Shown: positions 11,771 to 23,767, numbered from the stretch's first letter. The stretch: DNA of 64,000 bases from Carnegiea gigantea (GCA_029747015.1 JAKOGI010002806.1:1-64000); one strand, 5' to 3'. Made by a program: numbers and translations. Notes: generated by a model from the letters alone, not told the origin.

Positions 11771-12489
11771 TTGAACTTCTTACTTCTCACCTTAGGATAC
11801 TTATATTGCCAATGGAATAATAATTAATGAATACTTGAAGATAACTGTAAGCATATAACTAATCATAGGAGTAAAAAATCAAAGAAGTAACACGACATGG
11901 AAGAACAAATGAATATTTAGAGATACGTTAAAACATGCATCACTAAGATTCCTTAAAACACATCACTAGAAAAGCAACAAATTAACCATAATATATGTTC
12001 AAAGTTGAAAAGGGTAACCTGTAGAAGCCTTACTAAAAGAACACTAGCCTTAGGAATAGCTCCATCGCTCAAGATAACGTCAACATAACAATGAACCTGC
12101 ATACATGGCACCTCATTTCAGCAAAATAAAATAATTTTCAATAGTTGAGAATAACTATGGCCACTTTTTATAAGCATTGAAAAATTTTAACTATTTCGTT
12201 TTCTTTTTTTTTTTTCTTCGATTGACCGTTATCCCATTAAAGCTCAAAGTAGCGTATCCATTAAAGCTCAAAGTCTTACTTAAAAGAGATAACCTATTGT
12301 TAGCGATGAGTTGAACTTGTTACTTCTCACCTTAGGATACTTATATTGCCAATGGAATAATAATTAATGAATACTTGAAGATAACTGTAAGCATATAACT
12401 ACTCATAGGTGCCTAAATTGAAATAAAAAATCAAAGAAGTAACACGAGATGGAAGAACAAATAAATACTTAGATATATGTTAAAACATG
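11771..12489. repeat. Direct duplication, copies 540 bp apart
   Basis: 11771-11938 and 12311-12489 are nearly identical: both run from TTGAACTT through CTCACCTTAGGATACTTATA to AAAACATG. The second copy has a short extra stretch near 12410. A small tandem duplication containing CCATTAAAGCTCAAAGT lies between them (12236-12275). Confidence 0.85.
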
Positions 12490-15146
12490 TAATATGCCAC
12501 ATTTTGTTTTAATAGTTCAAACTAGTAGTTAAAAAATTAGCAATTATTGAAATGAGGAACAACTAGGGTTGAGATTGTTAGCAAGGACTACTTGTCATTA
12601 TTTACTTACTTTGAACCTGCATATCCATCTTAATTAAAAATTATGTAGTGGTTAAGAGTTGAACGATATTCATGACAGCGACTTTAGTAATAATTATACC
12701 TGTAATATTGAATGACGCGCATTATGATAAGAGTTGAATAGTTTGCATTAGCATAAAGTTAGATGAAACTTTAATAATAATATATATATTTGTAGATGAC
12801 GAAATCATATCAACTAATTCAACCCTAAATTCATTAATTGTTTTTATGTTATGCTTATCATAGAACTCAACATTGAGTATTCCCCCAGAAGTTGCCCACC
12901 TAACTGTAATTAGCATTCCTTTTCTTTATAAGTAGAGAGTGCAAGACGAAATAATAGCGTAGAATGTCGAAAATTGAAGGAATCTTTCTTCTCATTCAAA
13001 TACGCATATTATTAAATTCTAGTATTTGGATATCCCAAATAGCAGACATCCTCAAAAATGCAATACTACCAAATCATGATGATTTTACGTGCTTTTTAAC
13101 AAATATTAGGCTCACCTGTTCATACAACTATAGGCCTTGACCTCAACTGCTGAAATTATCCTAATGCTTGTATTTCTTTCTTCTTTTTTTTTGGTTGTAA
13201 GTTAGCATAGTTTTACTAGTAGTGGTTGGGACTAGTTAGTAGCTAGCTAGAGGCACCCAGAAGCGGTCGCCAAGGTTAGAGATAGTGGATAGAGTTACCA
13301 GAAATTAGGAGCAATTAGCTCCTAATGTATCCTAAGCAATATGCCATATTTTGTTTCCTTCATTATCCTGCATTAGGTTTTTCTTTACAGGATAAATTTC
13401 ATTAAAATTGTAATTTTTTGTTAATTTAAAAATAACAATCATTTTTGTTATCAATTATTTTTGTTGTCATTGAAAAAATTGGTTATTTTAATTTTTTGTA
13501 AGAATATATTTAATACTATTAATTATATTGCCCAATTATACGCGTGCACAATGATTCGGACATAAGAATTCAGATGCATTTCACTATTATATGGAAAAAG
13601 TGGCTTAGGATATGTTATAGTAGAATTTTATAATTTAGATATTTCTCCAATTTGGGGTATGTTTTTCATTTTTATTTCTACTGGCCTTCAGTAGACTAGC
13701 TAATAAGATTGGGAATCAAACTTATGAATAACGGACGAAGTGTCTTAAGTTAGGCTTAATTAACCACCATTTCTCCACAAAAGAGAAAATGTATATCCCA
13801 AAACTTTAAAATTTAGCATAGCCAACTTTATGTTAAGCGTAGCCATATAATCTTAGGGTATACTAAAGCAATGTTCACACAATTAACATAGGTTTAAGCT
13901 ACACTACATGAAAATAAAGAGGTAGGATGAAAGACAGTAGTAAAACCTCTACTTTGTAGCGTTACATTCAAACAAATTAGGCATAGAAAAAAAAGGGGAA
14001 ATCAACCAGCAAAGATCATTTGGTAAGTTTTGTAATCATAGCCAAATAATTCATAAACAACAATGGGCAACATAACCCTATTTTTTCTGGGACTTTCAAG
14101 GTTCATCTTTTCATCTACTAGACTAATCAAGGAAGATATTCAAATTGAGTAGAAATTAAATAGCCCATTAGCTATTTTGTATCTAGAATTTTGAAGTATT
14201 CGCGCTCATCAATCAAGTAATTGAATTTTTTGGATAATATGTTGGGTAAAATCCAAGAAAACAAAAAAGTCAAACATAAACCGTAAACAACCATTAACCA
14301 CAAACCTAATTCTTCCTCTAGTACAAAACAAAATGTAATAGGTGAGCTGTGCAGGGTTTATATCAAAGTTGTGATCATCGTGCAATAGCAAATCTAATGA
14401 GACCACTCATAACACCAAAAACTCAATGACATTTTAACGACAAACCATGGCTAAAGATTCATGTATCCATCCTACAGAATGTATAGATGAAAACTAATAT
14501 AGATTTGCTATCTATTCACCCCATGGAGTAATACAAGGACAATATGTTCTAATGACAATAGCTTTATTTAGTGTATAACCTTCAAACTAAACTATAAATA
14601 TGGAAACACAAAAAGGGGGTGGTGGAGTACGAGAGCAAATGGGAATCTATAAAATCAGTAATGAAGACTATTTTCACCTTTAGGTTACCCATCATCTCAA
14701 CCATCAAATTATGCAACACTTTGACACCTATCGGAGGTGCTGCGCTAATGAGATGGAATTAGGGTCAAGAAATAGCTCGCCTAGCCTAGCCTAGCCTATG
14801 GGTAGTAAAGATATGTCGTATCTCAGGACATGGCTCGGGTTCGTGAATCAAAACCACCAACTCTATAATTACAACACATCTATTTGAAATCAATTTTCTA
14901 TTTAATCATGCTCAATATCACATCAAACATGGGACAAATTAGGAGTAGAAAACATACAAAATCCCATATTATCACCCAAAATTCATACTAAGTATAATGG
15001 CTTTTGTATAGTTAAACAAAATTGAAGCAACATTGATAATATATATTCAAACATCACACCAGTTAAACTATATCAGAGAAACAGAGAAGAGATTTATTAA
15101 GATGAGCCCGTGAATGCGTGAACCATAGCACCGGCCGGCCACCTAG

Positions 15147-15238
15147 TAGCCACCAAGCACAGAGAAGCCCACCACAGAACAGAGCCAATGACTAGCCACC
15201 GAGCACAGAGAAGCCCGCTACAGAACAAAGCCAATGAC
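15147..15238. repeat. 46-bp tandem duplication
   Basis: Two consecutive 46-bp units (15147-15192 and 15193-15238) share AGCACAGAGAAGCCC and AAGCCAATGAC or AGAGCCAATGAC and differ at about five sites. They are GC-rich against an AT-rich background. Confidence 0.85.
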
Positions 15239-15239
15239 T

Positions 15240-15368
15240 CCAGCAACAGCACCGACGACCTCGAACCAGCAACAGCACCGGCAACCTCCAACCGGCAACA
15301 GCACCGACGACCTCCAACCGGTAATAACACCGACGACCTCCAACCTGCAACAGCACCGACACCTCCAA
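15240..15368. repeat. 26-bp tandem repeat, about five units
   Basis: Units of the form CCGGCAACAGCACCGACGAC followed by CTCCAA repeat about five times with a few changes. A long open frame exists on both strands only because the unit has no stops; I do not call it a gene. Confidence 0.85.
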
Positions 15369-15829
15369 CTACCAGAAGAGATTTACTAAGATGACTCGAG
15401 CAATAAGAACGACCCCAGCAATCGCATACGGCGCCAACCAGTGACCTCCAACTAGCAGCCATGGGGGTTGGGGTGGCGAACACGGCTGCAATTTGGTAGG
15501 GTTAGGGCTTGAGCGAAAATGGAGGGGGGTTGTGAGTAAGCGATGTTCAAGTTTGCCCCAAAGCTTTTGGCCCTCTTTTTTTTTTTTGACAATTAAAGTC
15601 AGCCATTTTGTTTCAAAAAACATAAAAACAAGTTCTGGCCGTGGTGTTTGAGTTGGGGGGTGTTTGAGTTGGGAGGAAATTAAAATTTAACTTTGAGAAT
15701 GGGTGGGACTTTACAGTTGAGATAAAAGAAGTAGTTAAAATAATATGGGGGTGGAAAATCTTTAAAAAAATTTAATTTAGTGGAAAGTTAGTAGGAAATA
15801 AGACTTAAAAAAATATAAATAATAATTTA

Positions 15830-15999
15830 TATATTAAATAGTGGGAGTTTAGTGGGAATTTAGTGGGAAATTTTCCACTACAATTAAATCAATAGAAAAA
15901 CAGTGGGAAATATAATGTAGTAGGAAAACAGTAGTAAATTTACTACTGTAATTTTTTAGTAGGAAAGTACAGTGGGGAATTCGATGATTTTTGGTAGTT
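15830..15999. repeat. Right subterminal repeats and terminus of CACTA 1
   Basis: AGTGGGAA motifs and their complements recur and lead into the inverted terminus TGATTTTTGGTAGT. This end is less dense in the motif than the left end. Confidence 0.8.
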
Positions 16000-16244
16000 A
16001 GGGGTGACCAAGTTTGATATCGAGCTTGTGGTCTTATACTTCTTCGAAAACCTTCTCCTCCTGATTTTGAAATGTTTTGTGCACTATTTGGGGTTGTCGT
16101 TAATTGATATTCTTGCTTGTGGTGTGCTATGCCTTGCCTACTTTAGAGAGGTTATTCTATTTTGAGTCTTAAGAAGCATTTCCCTTTGTCGGTTTTATTT
16201 AGTATTTGCTTGAGGACAAGTAAATGTTTAAGCATGGGGGAGTT
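16000..16244 (+). other. 3' internal end of the family-A element with polypurine tract
   Basis: This is the continuation of the internal region after the CACTA insertion. It ends in ATGGGGGAGTT at 16234-16244, a polypurine tract directly before the LTR start TGATAAGTGC. The tract would prime plus-strand DNA synthesis. Confidence 0.8.
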
Positions 16245-17463
16245 TGATAAGTGCTTAATGTATATGTTATTTTAGGGTCATTTTCCTCCATTTTTATGAG
16301 AATTATGTGCTTTATGCTATGATTTATACTCTTATTCTCGATTTATACTTGGGTATAGCTGTTTGATGTATTTTGCAGGATTTTAGGCCTTTCTACCCAG
16401 CATTTGACCCAAGATGAGTATATTTTGACTTACCATGAATGCCCCTAAGTTGCTGTGCCCGTGGAGCAAGAGAAGAACAGAACAATTTTGATTTTGGAGA
16501 GCACCACCGTCTGCCCGTGGTAGATGCCATGGACCGTGGTGGAGGTGTAACCGCTAGCCTATTCATTTTCTCACATTGTGTGGCGGAGATTGATTTGGTT
16601 TACCTATAAATACCCATCCCTCAAGCATTAGAAAGAACCATCCCATTATTGTATTCTCCATATCATTCTACTCAGGATTAGAGTTTAGATTAGGGAGGGA
16701 GAGAGAGTCAGTTGAAGTGAAGATTTGCAAGGATTCCATCCCAAATCTGCACGACGATTCAAGCGCGTTTTTTGTCTGAGTATCTCCTCCTTCTTCTCTT
16801 CTCTTCTATTTTCTCATTTTTATGTTTTACATTTTAATTATCTTTGTTGTTTTGATTTTGGATTTATGCAAACATTCATTAGTTTCTTGATCTTGTGTTG
16901 ATATCATTTGGTACTTTCGGAATTGCTGGATTGAATTATCGAATTCTAGAAGTTTATTGTCTTGTGAGAAACTTCATCACTTTTTTGCATGTTGCGGGTA
17001 TTTGGATGAAGGATTGAAAGATGAAATCTCAAACACTGGAATACTATGATCTGACTTAATTGCGTGATGTCTTGAAAGAGAATTACGGATTGAGAAACCA
17101 TAGATTTGATAATCGTGTGCCTAATGAACCTAAACTAATCGAGAATCCATGAAAATTGATGATTGATTTAATTTAGGCATTTCACTTCACCTTGAAAGAG
17201 GGTTGTGATAATTCGATTATCGGTTTTAAAACAACCATTAAAGGAAGAAGTGCTTGATTGATACATGAATTGGGAGATTTCTAGTTTTGTATAAATCCTC
17301 GATCGATTAACTACTATGTTAGATACTAGATTAAATTAGTTTCAATATCAAGTTTTGATTCGCTTAGCATATCTTGAGGGAACATAGCCTAAATAGATCA
17401 ACTTAGTCTCTGTGGGATCGACCTTGATTGCTGCAACGCCACCGTGCGCTTGTGGCCGTATCA
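16245..17463 (+). repeat. Family-A LTR, copy A2
   Basis: It starts TGATAAGTGC and ends GTATCA, 1219 bp, collinear with LTR A1. The polypurine tract upstream marks it as a 3' LTR. It is followed by AGTTTTTGGC, which looks like the spacer and first bases of a PBS, as if it were also a 5' LTR. That is expected in a tandem array made by unequal recombination. Confidence 0.88.
16502..16612 (+). promoter_or_regulatory. U3 promoter of LTR A2
   Basis: TATAAATA lies at 16605-16612. The inverted-repeat motif is clearest here: CTGCCCGTGG and GGACCGTGGTGG at 16502-16542, about 60-100 bp upstream of the TATA box. Confidence 0.6.
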
Positions 17464-17480
17464 AGTTTTTGGCCAAAACT
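17464..17480. other. Near-palindromic junction of two LTR/PBS ends
   Basis: AGTTTTTGGCCAAAACT joins the end of plus-strand LTR A2 to the end of the minus-strand LTR at 17481. Read from either side it is the spacer AGTTTT plus the first PBS bases TGG. Its last bases AACT (or AAACT) may also be the left target duplication of the minus-strand element, since AACT recurs at 30995-30998. Confidence 0.6.
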
Positions 17481-18761
17481 TGATCATACTACCGCAAGCG
17501 CACGGATAGTTGTAGTATGGATGAAAGATATCGTTCCTCAGGACTAATTGTAACTTGCTGAGTCTTGCCTGTCAGAATGTGCTAAGTAACATTTTGGTTC
17601 AATTGGATTCGATTTAACAATAGCAAATAAATTTTTCTAAATCAATAAGGGAAAAACGAATAGGAATTCTCGTAGTTGTGAAAGGAAATTGGATCAAAAA
17701 TAATAAACATGTGCTTTCTTCTAATTGGTTAAATTCGAGAAATTGTAATCTCTTCAAAAACTCAGTCTGTTCTTTCAAAATCAACTAAATTTGCCTAAAC
17801 TAAGCAAAAGTTGTTCTTTTAAACTAATTTGCCTTAATTCAAATTCGATGTCTTCGATTACTTACTAGCCCTCTTAACATAATAATCTCTCTTTCAAGAC
17901 ATAATTACATTACGTCTAATCAAGCAGTCTAACAACCAAATGTCACCTTTTAATTTTTCACTCAATTGTTTCAAGAGTGCAAACAAATTTTAGCCAAAAA
18001 TCAACTCACAACAATCCAAGCAATTGACAAAATGAAATCAAAACCAATCATGAAAATAAGCACAATTGTATAGATTAAAATATGATCCAATAACACTTCC
18101 ACAAACTACTAAATCCCTAGACTAAAGAAAACTACTCAGACATGATAAAAGATTAACAAACTAACCAACGATTGATGAAATCTGAGCGAAAAGAGGATTA
18201 ACTGAGATGGCCTTCAACCAAGGGCTTCAGAACCGCCTTAAGAACAAACTCTCACACTCAAGACTCACACTAACACAATAACTAAACTAAAAACTACAAA
18301 ATTTGAGAAAAAAACCAAAGCACCAATCTATGGTACTCTATACTTTTGCTTTGCTCGGAATGATCTTGGATGCTCTCTACTGCTGTAGAACGTAGCTTTT
18401 TATAGAGAGGCTCAATCAATCTCAGCCACACAGCCAAGGGAAAATGAAGAAGCAGCAGTTACAGGCTCACCAAGGTCCGTGGGGTGCACCATGGTCCGAC
18501 CGTGGTCTGTGCTGGAACGAATTTTTGCTCATTCTTTACTCTACGGGCATGGCATAACATGGATGACCGTGAGGAGGTCAAAATACAGCCATTGAAGGGC
18601 AAATGCTGGGTAATAAGGCTAAAAATTCTACAAAACACATCAAACAACTATACCCAAGCATAAATCGAGAATAGGAGAGTAAATAACAACTTATAGCACA
18701 ATATTCTCCTAAAAACGACACAAAATAGCCCTCAAATAATATACATATTAAGCACTTATCA
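17481..18761 (-). repeat. 3' LTR of the Athila-like element (family B)
   Basis: Read on the minus strand it starts TGATAAGTGCTTAATATG and ends GTATGATCA, 1281 bp. Its U3 start resembles family A, but most of U3 and U5 differ. A short PPT precedes it on the minus strand. Confidence 0.75.
18397..18510 (-). promoter_or_regulatory. Promoter of the family-B LTR
   Basis: A TATAAAAA box (18404-18397 on the minus strand) lies downstream of a cluster at 18510-18470 with CCACGGTC, CCATGGTG and CCACGGACC. The layout is the same as in family A although the surrounding sequence differs. Confidence 0.55.
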
Positions 18762-18775
18762 AACTCCCCCATGTT
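18762..18775 (-). other. Polypurine tract of the Athila-like element
   Basis: The minus strand reads ACATGGGGGAGTT directly before TGATAAG, the same tract as at 16234-16244 of the family-A element. Confidence 0.75.
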
Positions 18776-20639
18776 TAAACTATTGCTTGTCCTCAAGAAA
18801 TGCCAAGATTAAAAGTATACACAGTCCCCTTAGGATAGATATAGGTAATATTCAAATAGCAAAGCTAATCTAAAGATAGCCCAAAAAGATACAAAAAATC
18901 ATTAACAAACAGAATAGGGAATGAAATTTTCGAAAATCTTTTTAATAGACAAAATGTCAAACTTGAAAGCAATCTCCCCCAAATTATCAAATATAATCAT
19001 TCAACATATGGAACAAGCAAAACTAGTAAGGCTGGTAGAACCTCACTATAGTTATGTGGCACTCAGCAGTAATGTGTTTGAAATGTATATATTCATGAAG
19101 GTTCTCTCAAATCTCAACCTTAGACGCAGGTCTACCATAAGCTTGATAAGATTCTTAAATTCTCCATCACTAAAAATAAAAACACATTAGACAATCATGA
19201 GGACTTTAATAGGGTTATAACGGGGCTAAGGATAAAGGTAAGAGGGGAACAAATATTTTTAGAAATGAGGAGCTATAAGCCAAAGACTAAGAGATAAACA
19301 ATTCCAATGCATCAAACAACATCCTTCTTAAACCTTATCAATTCAGAATGAATCCCCAAATGAAGAGAGAAAGAGTCAAAAATCACAAATAACTTACATT
19401 CCCAACAAGGCTAACCGCTTTCTTTGATTTTTTCCGGTTCTCTTTTCATTTTTTTTCCGAAATGTTTTTCTTTTTTTGAGGTTTTTTTCGTAAACACTTA
19501 TTACTATTTTTTTCAAAAGGGATAGCCAAGAGGGAAATCCATAACGAACTTTAAATTCCAACTCTTCTCTAAATTTTGTACAATAAAACAAGGGATTAAT
19601 AAGTATCTCACAACCCTACACCAAACAACCCAATTACACCACAAGATATCATTCCATCTTACTAACACCTTGTCAAATTTGATACAAATGAATAGAACAC
19701 TCCTCTAGCCTTGGCTTAAAGGTAAAACAAGTATTTGACCATGGATTATAATAGGAGGTTCAAATCAAAAAAAATAGATACAGGCTCAAAGGGGCTAACA
19801 AAGGATACAATACATAACCAGGGTGGCTATTTGGCCGTGGGGTTTAAACAAATCAAAGAAAGAATTGCCTCAATCATATTGCCTAAATGCATATGCAAAA
19901 TGTGATCTTGAATGAAAATCTAAGCAAGTTCTAGTGAAATGATATCAAGGAAGAGTCACACATGAAAGCAATATGAGACTAATAATGATAAACAGTCACT
20001 AAAGGCTCAAAGTCTCACGAGACATCTACCAAGGTCAAAACTAGCTCACTAGTAAACACATGTCAAAATCTTGTAAAGACTCATGGGGAAAATCATTTCG
20101 CATTCAACGTGTGGTTAAAACATGAAATTCTTTTTGAAAGCTCATTTGTAAACATTTTACGTACAATTTGGGCGAATCAAAGGATCAAACTAAACCAAAG
20201 AAAGCTACCAAATCTGTAGAGATCATTATCGGAGGATTTTTTGTCCTTTTTTTCCGATAGTTTCCCTTTATATGCATGCTCCTACAAACAATGCATAAAA
20301 TGCAAAATAAACTAATAAAAGAAAGAAACTAAAATGCAACCTAGAAGAAAACTAAATGCACTTCTAAAACAAAACTAAAACAACCAGAAACTACAAAAAC
20401 TACCACTGAAAACATATACAAAGCAAAAACAGACCAAACAGAAACAGGCATCAGATGCCAAATATAATTACTAACTCCCCCATGCTTGAATCACACATTG
20501 CCCTCAATGCGGGCATATAATAAAAAGGGAAGGGGAGTACCATAAAACAATATCAGAGAGGAGGAGGTGGAGGAGGATGGGGTGGTTGGCCATAGGAGAT
20601 ATGTCAATCTCGCCAGGTCTCTAGACATGCCCTATAGTC
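18776..20639 (-). other. 3' non-coding region of the Athila-like element
   Basis: No supported gene. The region has homopolymer runs (19430-19520) and short stretches shared with the family-A internal region. Near 20475 it holds CTCCCCCATGCTTGAA, a second PPT-like motif in reverse. Confidence 0.55.
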
Positions 20640-21883
20640 TTAAAAATATTGGGTCTGCGAAGCAAGTAGCCCACGAAAACTCATCGAGGTGCTCTTGGAC
20701 AAAGTCCCAAAGAGCGGCATTCTCAGAAGCAACAAACTATCGGAGGAAAACTTGCTCCTCTTGAATAGACCTAAGGTGTCTTGGAGGTCAGAATAGTCAA
20801 GTAGGGGTGGTTGAGAGAAAAAACTAGGTCTTGCTTGACTAGATTGAGGGGCTGGTTGGTGGGGTGCAGGTCGAACAACCTCCTCATCACCATATACCCA
20901 ATAAAGGCTACCTTGGTGAAGAAGGGTGGTGCGATCAACATTAGGAAGCAGCAAAACTTGGTCCCTGGGGTAAATCCAACACTAACGGCCAACCTCAACT
21001 TTATAAAAGTTCATAATCTCAAAAGTAACTTGATCAAGCCACTCGGACCCAGAAACTCTACCCTCAGGATTGCGCTCAATATCTAAGAATCTAGCAGTAG
21101 TAGTTATTATCCCACCAATGACTATCCTACCTTTAGTGTTAACAACAGCACTCTGTAATAGCCTAGCTAAGAATGAACCTGGGTCAAGCCGGTCTCCATC
21201 AAGCATGCAGGATAGAAAATACTACTCAGAAAGTCTCAGGACATTCAGACTATTATCCCGAGCAAACAAAGAACAAGCCAAGATACGCTGAGCTACTCTA
21301 ATGCAGGGATTTCTAATATGCATACATTTTGACGAACTAGTACTATACCTAACACTTCCCAAAAGTTCACCCTAAAATGCATTCAAGTTGAATTCGCGGG
21401 GGACTTGACGGTGCGATAAGTCCATGCTAGGAGAAAAACTGAAAATACTGTTGAAGGTACCTAAATTCAGTTCATACAATTGTCCCTACAAATAAAACGA
21501 TATATATCCGGCTTGACATTAAGGCCCTCTAGTGACCTCGACGTGGAGTGTACTAAGGAATTCTAAGGTCAGATCCCTATATGTATGCTCTTTAATTTCT
21601 AAAAAGTAGCCCATACCACCTCTGGCAAACAACCAACGAATATCATCCAAAATTCCCTACTGGGCTAACAAATCCTCATCATAATATCTAGTTGCTACAA
21701 CCATACGTTCATTCAAGTAATTGTACCTAGCAACATGATCAGGATGCATTAAACCAAGGGGGTGAGAATGTTACCTCTAGCACACGCAATGGTTGATGTT
21801 CGGGATGTTATTTGAGATCAGGGTGGTGCTTGACTTGAAGAACCGACCTCCTTGGTGCTCTTTGGTCTCTTGTTTGGTGCCAT
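20640..21883 (-). pseudogene. Athila ORF-1-type (third ORF) protein
   Basis: A start at 21883 gives MAPNKRPKSTKEVGSSSQAP, then a stop. Further on the minus strand are segments typical of the ATHILA ORF-1 family: YRDLTLEFLSTLHVEVTR near 21560, an FNLNAF-type motif near 21390, a block LARLLQSAVVNTKGRIVIGG at 21206-20982 and a proline- and glutamine-rich tail ending at 20640. In Athila elements this ORF lies between pol and the 3' LTR and has been compared to env; its function is unknown. Several stops and a frame change break it. It points the same way as gag and protease. Confidence 0.65.
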
Positions 21884-22954
21884 TATTACAAACTTGAAAC
21901 AAAAACAAAACTAAAACCAAAGTAAGAACTGAAACCTAGAAAATTGAAGAAATTAAACAAAAATGTGAAAAATAAGAGAGAGAAAAGGATAGGTATGGTA
22001 GATGAGTGAAGGTGAGATGAATTTGAAGTAAAAGAAGAAGAAAGAGATGGATTTTAAGGAGAAAGGTGAAAAATTGAGTGAAGGGAATGGATTTGGTGTG
22101 AAAATGATTGGAAATGGTGAAGAAATGAGGGGAGATTAGTGAGATTTGGTTATGGAGTTTAGAGAGGAAAATGGGGGTAGAGAGAGATTATGTTGAGAGG
22201 TTGAAGAAGAAAGGGGGGAAGTGAAAACCTAGACCGCAACCAGTAGCAGACCACCACCGGCTGTGGGACTCACCACGGACCATCTGTGGTGTCTGCTAGC
22301 AGTCGATTTTTTATTGACTTTTCTGGGTTGGCTCCCCACGGCGGTATTTCGGGGGTACTGACCGTGGTGCCAACACTTTATTCATATATTTTTTCCCTTT
22401 TTTTATTTTTTATTTTTTCGCATATTTAACTATAAAAATTAATAAAAATCAAACCTATAAAAAGGAAAAAAGGAAAGAAAGCTTGGGTTGTCTCCCAAGA
22501 AGCGCTCTTTTAAGATCAAGAGCTTGACCCTCATTTTAGGCTTGGTCCGGATCAGATGGTGTATAGATATTGGCTTTGCCCCAGACCACAAAATCAAACT
22601 TATTCAGTTGAAGGTACCATCTTAAAAGTTTTGGCTACAGGTCCTTCATCTTTATAACTTGGTGCCATAACGCACTATCTTCATACAAAACAAATTGCTC
22701 TTATGGCCATCGGATGGGCTATCATCAAATCATTCAAACCCTACATCAAAATCTGCATTAAAACCTTCCACATGGGGCATAGAGAGAATAGTTTGTGCAA
22801 ACCTATAGTAATCACTTATTCAAGACTCATTAAAAATAGGGGCCTCAACCTCGGGCTTGTTTGGTGGCATAGAAGCAGCAAACTCCACCTTAACATACCC
22901 TTGGTTGGGGTCCTTATGTGAAATCCAGTCAGAATCAGGAGGATGTTCACAATT
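21884..22954 (-). other. Pol-deleted region between protease and third ORF
   Basis: The sequence runs from the protease end into a post-integrase style segment with GCTTGGGTTGTCTCCCAAGA at 22482-22501. No RT, RNase H or integrase motif is visible in any frame, so most of pol has been deleted. The part at 22000-22200 is purine-rich. Confidence 0.6.
22246..22377 (-). promoter_or_regulatory. LTR-like CCGTGG motif cluster inside the element
   Basis: Several CCACGG, CCGTGG and CTGTGG motifs occur here: ACCACCACCGG, CACCACGGACC, CCCCACGGCGG and TGACCGTGGTG. The same motif marks the U3 of families A and B. It lies about 0.4 kb upstream of the third ORF on the minus strand. A regulatory role is speculation. 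Confidence 0.35.
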
Positions 22955-23473
22955 TCAGACATCCTCCATATCAATCTCAGGGGAAAGGAGTAATGCATCC
23001 ACTATAGAAGAATGAGGAGAAACCATGTCCTCCTTCTTATAACTAAACATAGTAAAGCATCCTTCCACCTCAAAAGATACCCGACCCTCTCTTACATCGA
23101 TGTGGCAACCAGCTGTCGCCAAAATGGGCCGACCTAGGATAATTTGAGGATCATCAGTTTCAGGCATATCAACTATAATGAAGTCCTCCAATACCAAATG
23201 TCTCCTATATTGACCGACACATTATCCAACTTTCCTATAGGTCACATCACAGAACCATCAGCCAATCATAGGGAGAAGGGTGCGGCTAGTAATGATCCTA
23301 GGTGCAGCTTATGAAACAAATAATAGGGCATTATACTGACATTTGCACCTAGATCACATAGACCTCTCTCAATTTATACCTTTCCTACAATGCAGGGGAT
23401 AGAAAAACTACCTGAGTTAGTGAGCTTAGGGGGGGAAATGGTTGGGATCTCAATAGTGTCATTCTCTTTGAAA
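22955..23473 (-). pseudogene. Athila-like aspartic protease
   Basis: After a linker PPKLTNSGSFSIPCIVGKV comes a stop and then the active-site motif CDLGANVSIMPYYLFHKLHL near 23310; the catalytic aspartate is kept. The distal part (23197-22955) reads PQIILGRPILATAGCHIDV, the second hallmark of the Athila protease. Two more in-frame stops and a frameshift near 23200 break the gene. It would process the Gag-Pol polyprotein. CACTA 2 separates it from gag. Confidence 0.8.
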
Positions 23474-23640
23474 CACTACAAGAAAAATGATTTTTTGTAG
23501 CAATTTTATTGTAGCAAATTTAAATTTGCTACAATAATCTAAAAGTAGTAAAATAATTGTAGTATATCTAATATTGCCACAAAAAGTTGAGTGTGTTGTG
23601 GCAATTAGCCAAAATTGCCACAAAAGACATTTATGTTTTT
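23474..23640. repeat. Left subterminal motifs of CACTA 2
   Basis: TTGTAGCAA, TTGCTACAA, ATTGCCACAA and TTGTGGCAA recur in both orientations. They differ from the AGTGGGAAA motif of CACTA 1, so the two elements belong to different subfamilies. Confidence 0.85.
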
Positions 23641-23767
23641 TAAAAAAGGGGTTAGTTTTAGAGGGAAATTTTTATCTAGTGAAAAGAATTCCCTCCTTCA
23701 TTTTTCTTTAATTTGTATTGTTAGAATGCCTTGAATCTGTTTTTTAGCCCCCTTCTGCAGACCTAGG

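Larger units (their letters stand above)
11288..15569. other. Upstream non-coding part of CACTA 1
   Basis: AT-rich sequence between the TNPD-like start and the right terminus. It should hold the promoter and leader, since both transposase genes point left. I see no ORF with recognisable domains. It contains a 540-bp-spaced direct duplication, a GCCTA repeat near 14785, and two tandem arrays at 15147-15368. Confidence 0.6.
5570..15999 (-). mobile_element. CACTA (En/Spm) transposon 1, degenerate
   Basis: The left end reads CACTACCAAAAATCA and the right end TGATTTTTGGTAGT, an inverted pair; the final G of the right end is T. Subterminal AGTGGGAAA and TTTCCCACT motifs fill both ends. On the minus strand it has a TNPD-like gene and then a TNPA-like gene, the usual En/Spm pair. 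I found no clear 3-bp target duplication (TTT on the left, AGG on the right). It interrupts the internal region of the family-A LTR element. Confidence 0.85.

Noticed and set aside
15097..15623. 128- and 84-codon minus-strand ORFs and a plus-strand ORF
   Set aside because: They exist because the 26-bp and 46-bp tandem units lack stops; no similarity to any protein I know.
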